From NCBI RefSeq assembly GCF_031877795.1, contig NC_133958.1, positions 4,464,001 to 4,528,000 of the forward strand: DNA of 64,000 bases. The letters run 5' to 3'. The stretch's first letter is position 1. Every line of letters starts with the position of its first letter. The notes beneath the pieces were generated by a model. The model made no database searches. It was not told the DNA's origin and worked only from the letters and a program-made list of their open reading frames with translations. Source of the DNA: Strix aluco. Taxonomy: Eukaryota; Chordata; Aves; Strigiformes; Strigidae. Shown here in pieces: positions 39,700 through 52,221 of this stretch. Position numbers and translations under genes: made by a program.

Positions 39700-42300
39700 A
39701 AATCTTAACACCTTGGGAATAGACTTAGCAGTGGTACAATGGTGTGTACTGTTCAGTTTAATAGGATCTCTTGAATGGAAATGGAAAGAAGGGGACGGTT
39801 CACTCCGGACTAACAGTGCCTTTCTTTTCTCTCTTAACACATATCAGCCAGGAAACCAACCCTTCTACTTCAGGGCAGCATTTAACCTGTAAGGGAAGCT
39901 ACGGAGAAAATTCTTCCAGCAGGTTATGCTGAGCCTTTAGTAATGAATAGTGGAACTTCTTTTGGGTTTTGTTTTGGTTTTTTTTTTCTCTTCTGGTGAG
40001 ATCTCTAGGGCATAGGCCAGCTATTAACTGAGAACAGGAGGAAGGAAGATTTTTAGGGAAAATCTTATTCTGTAATGGGTATTCTTCTCGTGTCCCTAAA
40101 CCTTCTAGGAACAGCCTTAAAGGCATAACCCTGGCACGGGCAAACCACCGATCTTTGAAGAGTCTAATGAGCCCTGCGCCGGTTGTTTCTTTTTCCCTTT
40201 AAAAACTTGAGCACAAGAGAGAAGCCAAGCTCTTCTGCCATCATCCAGTGAGTGCAGAGTAGAAGTTACAGGGGGATTTCTCAGTCCTTGTTGCCTTCAG
40301 TATGCAAAATAAGTAACGCAGATATGCTCTGGTACCAAAGGACTCAAATGTCTCTGCAGAAATTTGCTTGTACAAGTCTCCTGCCAAATTTGACAGCAAC
40401 TCCGTATGGGTCCTTCACTCCTGAATTCGTTTTCCTACTTTCTTAAAGCAATAGTGAAGGTATTGCCTTCACAGGGTCTTTTTGGAGACTTCATAAAGTT
40501 TTTCTGATATTAGTGTTTGCGTGTGTCCTGATCTAATATATCACACTGTATCGTAGTGCCCGTTCCCATTAACTGAGCCTCATCTTACAGCTGATCTCCT
40601 CTAATTGCTGTCGTAATTAAAATGGGTTGCTTTGAAAATATGCAGCAGGTACAAATACTGACTATGTCCCTAAAGGAGTAAATCAGCCCTGGAATAATGA
40701 CATGAGAAAGCACAGAAAATATGCTGGAAGAATTTTAGTATCTATAGGAGCTACTTGCTCCTAATTTTTCCTTACACCTGGACTCAAATCAGGATGTATA
40801 CGTGCGCAGAGGGCCAGGACAACCTGTTTTGTTTTGCAAACTACTTACAGTTCAGATTGAAACATTAAAAAAGACAAGTAGGAATGTTCACCTTGGGGGT
40901 GAAGGGGTGGAGAAATCGGGCTTTGAGTTTGAAATTCAATTTTGTGGAAAATGCAATGCTTCCACTCCAAATAGGACTTAGATAGAATGGTGATTCATCC
41001 CCCATTGAAGTCGATGCCAGAGTTGCTTTTGATTTAATCAGAATCAAACCCTATGGGATTATTCTCACTTGCAAACTGGACTGGTCCTATTAAGTAGAGA
41101 AACCACAGCGCTTTTGCAGCGCTGCTTCTTTTTTTTTTTTTTCTTTTTTTTTTTTTTTTATTTAATGAAATTGGCTCGGTGTCACAAAACTGAGACGAAA
41201 CCCGAAACCCTTCTGTTTCAGTGCTTTTTGAATGTTCTTGGAACATCTGGCACAGCTGTTATTTTGACCCCAAGGCAGGAGTACAACCTCGCTCCTGTTC
41301 CTATTCCAATTGAAGCTGACACCAAATATGCCAACACGAATGGGACTGTGCAGCCCAAACTGAGCTGTCAGCTCCTTCTCGGAAGAAATCAGAGCTCAGG
41401 GATGGGGTGAGGAACCAGAGTGGTCCCGTTGTCACAGGCAGAGCTGTCAAACCTATGCAAAAAAAAGACAGGAATGAGGTAAAGCCGTGGGCACTGTTTC
41501 TGGAGCTCCACTAAGGAAGAGGCTACTTCTGTTTTTCTTTAAATTGCTTCCTTATTGACTTTTAAATTTAGCCACCCATAAACCTGAATGAATGCCCACA
41601 GGACGCGGGTTTTTTGCACCTCCACTTAAATGAGATTTGTAGAATTGGTTCATCCAAACGGAACTTCAGTACGCGGACGGATCTATGAATCTATTCCAGC
41701 TGCATTTCCTTGCCTGGCACCACAGAGACGAGAGTATTTTTCCTTCGACAGAAAAGATCGTGGGGATAGCTGAGTGAGACTCAAACATGCTCAAGATCCA
41801 AAAGAAGCTATCCTGTCTCTGATCACTAATATCTGATATCTGAATCTTTCGACTTATTCTAAGCTTCAGGAGCTTGTAACTTTTTATCTGTAAATCTTTC
41901 TCTATGCACCTTCCCGATTTCCTTTCAGCTCTGAGGCTTAATACTACTACTTATACTTTCATCCCTTAAATACTCAGAGCCTTAAATTGTCTCTGGTATA
42001 CAGGATAATCAGTTCTCTAGTGTGTTAATCCTCATTATGTACCATTAAAATGAAGATTAAATCAAGCATTAGGGTGCCTCCTCCCGTTATGAAATCTGAA
42101 AAACAGGATTGAATCTGGGGGGGAGGAAAACCACCAAACACCTAAAAATTTGTTTCTTGAGCTTCCCGGGGAAGCAGTAAAAGCAGGACTACGCTGAAGT
42201 CTGAGGTATGAACCCGTGGTTTTATTAATGTAATTGTGCAAGTGAGGGGAAGATAAGGAAAGTGGTGTACGAGGAATAAGGTTTTAGGCACCGAGAGGGT
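39700..42300. other. Non-coding sequence between CpG island and STC1 promoter
   Basis: Mostly AT-rich. It contains a long T tract interrupted by one C (about 41129-41159) and a stretch at 40985-41060 with a CCATTGAAGTCGATGCCAGA phrase, resembling an old sauropsid repeat. No exon was recognised. Confidence 0.55.
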
Positions 42301-42312
42301 ATTTGCATGTGC

Positions 42313-42500
42313 CTACGTGAGGTGTAGTGTGTGTGTACACGGGCTCGGTGCTGCGCACACGTGCTTTGGCAGGCAAGAGGCGACGCCTCCCATCTGCACG
42401 CACGCAGGTACGTCCGCGTTGCCTTTCTGGGGGGCTGGGGTCAGGTGCAGAGCTGCCCCCCTGCCTGAAGGCTCGGTGCCAGCCCCCATGGTACGTGCCG
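42313..42500 (+). promoter_or_regulatory. Candidate hypoxia-response cluster upstream of STC1
   Basis: Three ACGTG cores occur at 42315-42319, 42359-42363 and 42493-42497; the middle one lies inside a perfect CACGTG E-box (42358-42363). The cluster is about 370-550 bases upstream of the TATA box in locally GC-rich DNA. STC1 is known to be induced by hypoxia through HIF-1, whose core site is RCGTG, so these are plausible sites. E-box factors (MYC, USF, clock proteins) are an alternative for the middle site. Confidence 0.45.
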
Positions 42501-42733
42501 TACAAAAATGCCCCTTCCCTTCTTCCAAGCTGCTGTAACCCTGGGATAACTGCTCAACGGATGGGAAAATATCTTTTCTTAAAGGGCAGGTGATTTTTTT
42601 GGGGTGGGGGAAGATTTAGGACTGCCCTGTCATTTCCTTGAGCTCAATTATCCATAGGAAGTCCCCCCCTCCCTTTCCCACCGCCTCTCCAAAGATTAAC
42701 TTTTTGGTTATTGTTGTTTGGCAGGTACTTTTA

Positions 42734-42870
42734 ATTGGCTGGAAAATATTCTTCCTGTGAAGTTGCAGTTTTCTGGGGCTTGAATGAGTCCAGTCTGCCA
42801 TTGGCTCTGCCCAGCGCCTCCCGATTGGCTCGGCAGCCCGCGGGGGGACCGATAAGGGCGGCTATAAAAG
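42734..42870 (+). promoter_or_regulatory. STC1: STC1 core promoter: TATA box, GC box, three inverted CCAAT boxes
   Basis: A canonical TATAAAAG lies at 42863-42870, directly preceded by a GC box (GGGCGG, 42856-42861) and a GATAAG motif (42851-42856). Inverted CCAAT boxes (ATTGG) sit at 42734-42738, 42800-42804 and 42824-42828, the arrangement expected for NF-Y at a TATA-driven, inducible gene. The spacing from TATA to the start codon is about 310 bases. That puts initiation near 42893 and gives a leader of about 284 bases. The motifs are seen directly; the factors that bind them are inferred. Confidence 0.88.
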
Positions 42871-42955
42871 CCCTCGGCGCTGCTCCTGGTCCCCCAGTGA
42901 GCAGGAGCCAGAGGGGCCAGACAGAGCGGGGCTGCAGCACGTCCCCGAGCCTCGG

Positions 42956-43005
42956 CAGACTCCTTCAGACTCCTTCAGACTCCTTCAGACTCCTTCAGAC
43001 TCCTT
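42956..43005 (+). repeat. Five tandem copies of a 10-bp unit in the STC1 leader
   Basis: The unit CAGACTCCTT occurs five times end to end without a mismatch. Perfect identity suggests recent expansion or contraction by slippage, so length polymorphism is likely. It sits about 60 bases inside the transcript and contains no AUG. Confidence 0.97.
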
Positions 43006-43070
43006 TCTCTCTCCCTGGGAGCGCGTATCCAGATCCACATCTTTGCTCAAGCCGAAGTGGAAGAGGAGAG

Positions 43071-43121
<51 letters not shown>

Positions 43122-43136
43122 AAAAAAAAAAAAAAA
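43071..43136 (+). repeat. AC microsatellite followed by a 27-base A tract in the STC1 leader
   Basis: AC dinucleotides run from 43071 to 43080, are interrupted by GCGCGC (43081-43086), and resume to 43108. An uninterrupted A tract follows at 43110-43136. The tract ends 40 bases before the STC1 start codon. Both parts are prone to slippage and to sequencing error, so the exact lengths here should be treated with care. Confidence 0.95.
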
Positions 43137-43176
43137 CCCACCCAAAAAACCACACTTAGCGGAAACTTGTCAGAGA

Positions 43177-43294
43177 ATGCTCCTAAAGTCTGGTTTTCTC
43201 CTGCTGCTGGTGATCAGTGCATCTGCATCCTATGAAGCTGAACAGAATGACTCTGTGAGCCCCAGGAAACCCAGGGTTGCAGCCCAGAACTCAG
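43177..43294 (+). CDS. STC1: Stanniocalcin-1, coding exon 1 (residues 1-39 and first base of codon 40)
   Basis: This exon encodes the secretion signal and propeptide. The start ATG has A at position -3 and begins the hydrophobic segment [17 protein letters not shown], a typical signal peptide of about 17 residues with an Ala-x-Ala cleavage site. Residues 18-33 form a short propeptide ending in Arg-Lys-Pro-Arg (30-33), a furin-type site, so the mature hormone should begin VAAQNS at residue 34. An Asn-Asp-Ser sequon at 24-26 lies in the propeptide. The exon ends with the donor GTAACA after the first base of the Ala-40 codon (phase 1). This ATG was chosen because it opens the signal peptide and aligns with the known 247-residue length. 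Non-AUG starts upstream in frame are possible but unproven. Confidence 0.97.
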
Positions 43295-46708
<3,414 letters not shown>

Positions 46709-46920
46709 GGAAAAGCTTTTGTGAAAGAAAGCTTGAAATGCATTGCAAATGGGGTTACGTCCAAGGTGTTCCTTGCCATCCGGAGGTGCTCCACGTTCCA
46801 AAGAATGATCTCCGAAGTGCAGGAGGAGTGCTACAGCAAACTGGACATGTGCGGCATTGCGAAACGAAATCCTGAAGCCATCACGGAGGTCGTCCAGCTT
46901 CCAAATCAGTTCTCAAACCG
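46709..46920 (+). CDS. STC1: Stanniocalcin-1, coding exon 3 (residues 88-157 and two bases of codon 158)
   Basis: This 212-base exon encodes the central helical core, residues 88-158. Cysteines occur at 98, 114, 128 and 135. The segment around residues 97-120 is almost invariant across vertebrates. Three residues near 133-136 (Asp-Met-Cys-Gly) differ from the human form as I recall it. The exon begins directly after the acceptor AG and ends within the Arg-158 codon (phase 2) at the donor GTACGT. Confidence 0.98.
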
Positions 46921-49900
46921 GTACGTGGAGCTTTCCTCAGCTGAAATGCATCAAATGCAAAAATGTGAGGCACGGAGAAAGAAATGAGAGGAACCAAGCT
47001 GACTAACTTCTTACAAGTCCTAAAACAGCCTAGCCTATGTAATGCTCTCTGCCTTTTCAAATCCTTGTTAAGTTTTACCAGCATTCTTCTGACTCTCTTT
47101 TTGGTAAATATACTTATAAACATCTCCAGGGGAGAATCGTAAAATTAACTAGACATACATTACTTCAAAGCCTGGAGTTTGTTTAAATGTTCGTTCTTTT
47201 AGTTTGAATGCAGTATAATGGTAAACAGAGCCTTTAAATACCAAACCAGTTCAATTAATATAGCATCCCTGGTATATTGAGTGCCTAAGAACTTCTCGAC
47301 CTATTGCAGTTTCATTCACTTCTTCCGACTGCAGCCATCCCCTTCCCTGGGTTTCTACGTCACTAGGAAATGAGGCTTTGCCCTCTGACTTACCGCGGCA
47401 ATGTGAGGAACTAGGAAAGCTTAAAGGGAACCAGCGAACGTGCTCCTCTATAACCTTAACCCGCCATGATCCAGAAGTTCATATTTCTAGGGACAGTCTG
47501 GTGTTCTTAATGGGCTCTTGAGGGTTGTCTTCACTCCTGTTCCTTCTTGATAGCAAAGGCTGCCTGCAGAAATGGGCACGTCACGCTGCTCTCTGGCACC
47601 TTATCTGAGCACAGAACTGCCCTGTCCCCATCCTCCAAGGACAAGGGACAGAGAGAGGCTTCAGGGAGCTACTGCAGTCTGCACAGTCACGCTGCAAGGG
47701 CAGGGATTTCTTCTTCTAAATCCTGGAACAATCAGTGCTGAGTCTTGTGATTGGGATAAAAGGGATCTTTTTGAACAGTTTGAGTAAATATGCTCTAGAA
47801 TTTGAGTGCAAACAGACCAAGCTGCAGTTTAACATGTTGGCTGGCTGTGGCGAATGCCACCCTCTGGGGTGGCTGTTTGACCTCCTCTAGAAGCATCTTA
47901 AGCCTCCAGACAGGTATGTAAGTGATACACAGATGTTGCATCTCAGACCAGCATAAATTTATTATAGAAAACTCTACTCTAGATATTATATCCAGAAAAT
48001 TATACTTGTGGGAAGGTGAAAATTATACTTGTGTGTCTTTCCCCTCTTCCCCCGAGCAAATTTGGAAGAGGTTTGCTTCAGCGTTCCCCCGCGGGCTGGG
48101 GCGAGGAGCGGGCAGCGCTGTGGCATCTGTGTTTTACAGCCTGAAAGAGCAGTTTGGGTTAATACGATGGACTGTAGAGTTCAGCAGCCCTTGGCGGGGC
48201 TGTAGGGGCACTGGGGTGAAGGGGGGACGTGTGGGCACCGGAGCGAGGGAGGGTGCAGTGATAGTGGCAGCGATGTTATACACGTTGGGGATGTTCCTCT
48301 CCGGAGCACCGAGCCTGAACCGGAGCCGCTGTCTCCCGAGGCGGAGGGAACTCCTCCCCCACAGCCGCCAACCCTTGTCGAAGCCAAAGGATATTATGAC
48401 ATGTTGAGTAACAAAAGCAGCAGGATTTCCCAGCTAATAGTTTACATTGAGGTCTCCTAAAGCATCCTGCTTTCCCAGCCCCTGTCCCAACATAGCCACA
48501 GAATAAGAATGTGCCACTTGGCCTGGGACACTGAGAGGAAGTAGTTAAAGGTCATAGCATCTTCCTGTGATTTAATCTCATGGCAGGAGCGGGAGGAGAG
48601 GAAAGCCGTGTTGCCTTTCCTTGCAGTCTAGCTACTGGAAGGCACTAGCGAGCTGTTTGATTGCAGCTCCAGCTATGGAAACCCCCAAGCTGTGTTTGGA
48701 TGAAGGAGGGGTGGGCAGCGCAGCGGAGGAAGATGGACAGGATCTGTTCCTCCTGTCCTGTCGGACCGGGACGGATTTAAGCCGCACGCATGGCTCGCAC
48801 AGATGCATTCATCATCAACTCCTGTGCACGCTTCAGACCTTAATATTAGCCCTGCCGAGCTGTGCTTGCACTGTGCTCTGCCGTGCCAAAGCCTGGTCCT
48901 TTTGTACTTCAAGTGCAGCAGAAACTTTAACCTCACCTGACCTCCACTGGCTGCTAAAGGCCAGAGCTGAGAGTTAGGAAAGGAGTTTGAATGTGAACTC
49001 TCATTTCCCTCTTCCTTCCCCTCCTCCACCTGCAGGTTATTCTCTTCTCTGCTCCTGTGGAAAAATGTCACGGTGACCTTAAAGGCTTAAAATAAGTTCC
49101 CCGATGTCCTTTCAGGCAGAAGTAGCCTAGCAAATATGGGACTGCTCCTCTTTTCCCGACTTTCTCTCCCTAGGAAGGTGTTCTCTCCTACAGCAAGGTC
49201 CCGCTTGCCAGCTTTGCTCTCCCTGCCCGAGCCAGCCATGCGCTCAGAGCTGTGCTGATTCTGCCTCGGCCCCGCCGAGGATTGTTCTTTGAGCACTGTG
49301 CTCTGCTCGGCTCAAGCAGCGCTGGGGAAACAGATCAGCACAATTTCCTGGCTCCCTCCTTGAGCAAGGAACGCGTACTCCGGGCTGCTGGGAGGCAAGA
49401 TGGGAACAGCAGGCTGTAGAGGCGGCAGGCAGGCAACAGGGCAAAGCATAAGGTCCTCACTGGTGATTTAATGCATGGTCAGCTTGTTGGAAGTGACAAC
49501 TGATTGTATGTCCTAAAGATCTGTCCCCAGGGAATACAGACATCTGTCAGGCTCCGGCTTGGCCCGAACTTTGCTTCTCCCTCTCCTGGTCCCTTGCTAA
49601 AGGCTCTGCACAGTGGGGAAGGGAGAGGAACGAAGGGGAACAGTGCCACGGGGATGGACACACTCATAGGAAGGGTGGTACCACCCAGGGGTCTCTTTAG
49701 TCTGTGTCCTCTCTGGTGACGGGCAGTATCTGTCTATTAAAAAGACGCAATTATTTTTCTTCCTAAATCTCTAGAAACTCACGTTATTTAACAGAGAGTA
49801 AAACACACACTTAACCCAATTACTACATCGTCTTAGCTCCTCGCTCTCACCTTCTTCCCGATCCACCAAAATCACTTGTGCTTATGGCCTCAGCTTTCAG

Positions 49901-50195
49901 TGCTGGAGCAGCTGCTCATTTAGGACAACTAAATTAGAAGTTCGACAGGTTGTGTTCCTTCTGCATGTCACAGGCACAGCATCTCCAGGTCCAGGGTGTT
50001 TGTTAGATGCGGTGAGAATATGTGCATTGTGCACTGCAGAAGATCAATTTCAAACACACCCCGAATGACTTAAAAATTCTGATTCTCATCATTTTGTCGC
50101 TTGGAGCGGTCTCCTGGGTTGAGATCAGCTCTTACCTTGTTTCTTTCATCTTGTTGGGAGATGCCTTGGATTAACGGATGGTAACTCTCGTGCAG
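46921..50195 (+). other. STC1: STC1 intron 3
   Basis: This 3275-bp intron has the donor GTACGT and acceptor CGTGCAG. It carries a strong G-quadruplex motif at 48196-48226 on the transcribed-RNA sense and a GC-richer section at about 48060-48380. No exon or clear repeat was recognised in the rest. Retention would add 21 codons and then a stop, removing the dimerisation cysteine. Confidence 0.95.
48196..48226 (+). other. G-quadruplex motif in STC1 intron 3
   Basis: Four runs of at least four G bases (48196-48199, 48205-48208, 48213-48216, 48221-48226) are separated by loops of 5, 4 and 4 bases. This satisfies a four-tetrad quadruplex pattern on the sense strand, so it could fold in the pre-mRNA or in the non-template DNA. 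Folding is inferred from pattern only. Confidence 0.6.
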
Positions 50196-50466
50196 GTATT
50201 ACAACAAGCTGGTGAGAAGCTTACTGGAGTGTGATGAGGAGACTGTCAGCACCATCAAGGACAGCTTGATGGAGAAGATCGGGCCCAACATGGCAAGCCT
50301 CTTCCACCTGCTGCAGACAGATCACTGCGCCCAAGGCCACCCGCGTGCCGACTTCACCAGGAGACGTATCACCGAGCCGCAGAAGCTAAAGCTCTACTTC
50401 AGGAACCTCCGAGGTGAGGGGTCTGTCCCGGCCCACGCAAAGCGCAGCTCTGCCGAAAGCGCGTAA
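50196..50466 (+). CDS. STC1: Stanniocalcin-1, coding exon 4 (end of codon 158 to residue 247, stop)
   Basis: This exon completes Arg-158 and encodes residues 159-247, ending in TAA at 50464-50466. Cys-170 is the last intramolecular cysteine. Cys-202 in the Asp-His-Cys segment is the family's inter-subunit disulfide that makes the homodimer. With exons 2 and 3 the cysteine total is eleven, as expected for STC1. The tail after about residue 210 is basic and less conserved and ends Ser-Ala-Glu-Ser-Ala. A GTGAGG donor-like sequence occurs near 50412, but the open frame continues to a stop that gives exactly 247 residues, so I treat it as unused. Confidence 0.98.
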
Positions 50467-50560
50467 CGCCTCGGGGGAGCGACAATGGGTGTGTAAGGGA
50501 TGCTAAGCACTACCAAAGCTGAAGTCTCTCTTCTAGAAGAGTAATGCACCCAAACCATGT

Positions 50561-51372
50561 GTACTGTAGCTAGTTTTAATAACAACCAGGAACTGGTTTT
50601 AGATTTAGTCATTAATATTTTCTATTCCTCTCAAACAAAACTTTTGCATGGATCTGTGTTCAGTGTCTCAGCTTTCCCGCCGTCAAAATGTCTCCATCTC
50701 TTTTCTTCCCCACAAAAAGATATCCCAAACGATCTTAGTCTTAAATATAACCGTACAGTAGTCAGGCCTTCAGACACCAAACTCTAAATGTACTGTAGCG
50801 CTAACACCATTGAAGTCTGAAGATTTGGCACCAAGGAGAATAGCTTATTCTCTCTTGTAGTAAGCTGGTAGGCGACGATAGATGCACTAATAACTATTGC
50901 ACATCCTAAAGATGTCAATGGAATTCGTGTTATGAATCTGTGCTGGCCATGGACGAATATGAATGTCATATTCCTGGTCTCTTAGTGTCATACAGTCCTA
51001 ATCCTTCCAATACAGCTCTGTTAACCCATGGATTTACCAAGCTCGCTAGCTGTGGATGAGTCTAGTTACCGTGACCTGGCACCACAGTGCAAAATGAGTT
51101 AAAACTCCCCCCGCCCCCGACACACACCAAATCAGGAAAGGAACATTTTGTACTACGGAAATGATTAAAAGAGGTGCCAGTCTATGGTTGAAGCTAGTCA
51201 GAAGGTTACATAATCTTGCATTGTATTTAAAAGCTAACATCTATGTACTGTATTTAACTGTCTAAAGCTTTAAAAGAAATCTAACAAAAACAAACCCTGT
51301 CTTAAGACTAGAGTATTAAAGCTCTTGCTCTAACTGTGGTATAAATAGTTTTAAAATCTGTCATGTACTGTA
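50561..51372 (+). promoter_or_regulatory. Four miR-101 seed-match 8-mers in the STC1 3' UTR
   Basis: GTACTGTA, the perfect 8-mer target of the miR-101 seed (ACAGUAC plus the A opposite base 1), occurs at 50561-50568, 50790-50797, 51245-51252 and 51365-51372. All four are on the mRNA sense strand in the AT-rich first kilobase of the 3' UTR. The last overlaps a Pumilio-type UGUANAUA element at 51369-51376. The sequence matches are certain; function is inferred. Confidence 0.7.
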
Positions 51373-52213
51373 CATAAATTCCACGAGAGTCTGCTTAAAA
51401 GAAGCAGAATATAATAACTTTATTGCATAAACTTAGTTTTGTAAGTTAGCTATTTCTTTTTTCCTGGAAACAGTATCTCTATCATACTCAAGAGTTCACG
51501 TTCTACTCTGTGGCCTTTTTATAATGGAAGAGAGAAAATGTTTAGGACAGAAATTACAGGGCCAGAAACAAGCCTCTCTTCTCATAGTTAAAATGGAGGG
51601 GGGGGGGGAAGAAGAGTTCAGACTGGCGAGTCCTATCTCCACAGAGCTGCTGTGAGATGTAGTTATACCCAAGGCACGAGTGCTGCTGGAGAGTTATTTG
51701 GGGAATTATCGGGTGGCTGACAAAAAGCTGCTTTGGGATCTCATAGCTGCCGCAGGGTAAAGCTTCCTTTAGAAAGTTGATTTCTGGGGAAAGGCAGGAG
51801 AAATCCTTAAATTCTCTTCAGCTTCCCGAGTAGAGCGATGTGCCTGCCTTTGAGAGGACACATGCATTAACGCTCTCGGATCTGCCTTTCCTCCCATCCA
51901 CCTCTCGGGCCGCCTCTGCGCGCAGGAGCGGAGCAGCCGGGCCCGCGGCAGTAGCTGGGGGCCTCCCCCCAACGCCGGCTCTGCACAGTAGTCTGGCCGG
52001 GCTGCGGCGAGCCAAAAAAAGCCGCATTGTGGCATGCGATCAACGAGGCCAGTTCCACGCTCCAAATCTATCCCGTTAGAGTCCGTCTGCAGAGTGGATG
52101 ACTCTTGCTCAACTAGTTAGAGAGCTAATAAAGGAGGGATCTATTTTTCTTTTCAAAATCTAAAGCAATATAACTTTTTTTTTTTTAAACCACAAAGCCT
52201 TTAAACAATAACT

Positions 52214-52221
52214 TGCTGCTA
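52214..52221 (+). promoter_or_regulatory. miR-15/16-family 8-mer site
   Basis: TGCTGCTA matches the miR-15/16/195 seed (AGCAGCA) with the adenine opposite position 1. It lies in AT-rich sequence between two GC-rich patches of the STC1 3' UTR. Confidence 0.45.

Larger units (their letters stand above)
42893..43176 (+). other. STC1: STC1 5' untranslated leader
   Basis: This is an AUG-free leader of about 284 bases. In order it holds five 10-bp CAGACTCCTT repeats (42956-43005), a segment around 43025-43050 that I recall as conserved in mammalian STC1 leaders, an AC repeat interrupted by GCGCGC (43071-43108), an uninterrupted A tract (43110-43136), and the stretch just before the start codon. 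The STC1 reading frame stays open through the whole leader; the nearest in-frame stop upstream is TGA at 42898-42900, about where transcription starts. The exact 5' end is inferred from the TATA position. Confidence 0.8.

Noticed and set aside
43071..43136. AC repeat plus A tract as a retroposon tail
   Set aside because: The flanking leader sequences match what I recall of mammalian STC1 on both sides, so this is a simple repeat within the native leader, not an insertion with a body.
42735..43235. 166-codon + strand frame across the STC1 promoter and leader
   Set aside because: It is in a different frame from STC1, starts upstream of the TATA box and its tail is translated from the AC and A tracts.
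47922..48407. 161-codon frame inside STC1 intron 3
   Set aside because: Same strand as STC1 but unrelated peptide, lying partly in the G-quadruplex GC-rich section. No conserved pattern seen.
50409..50416. Donor-like GTGAGG within STC1 exon 4 as an exon end
   Set aside because: The frame continues to a stop giving exactly the family length of 247 residues, so splicing here is not needed.
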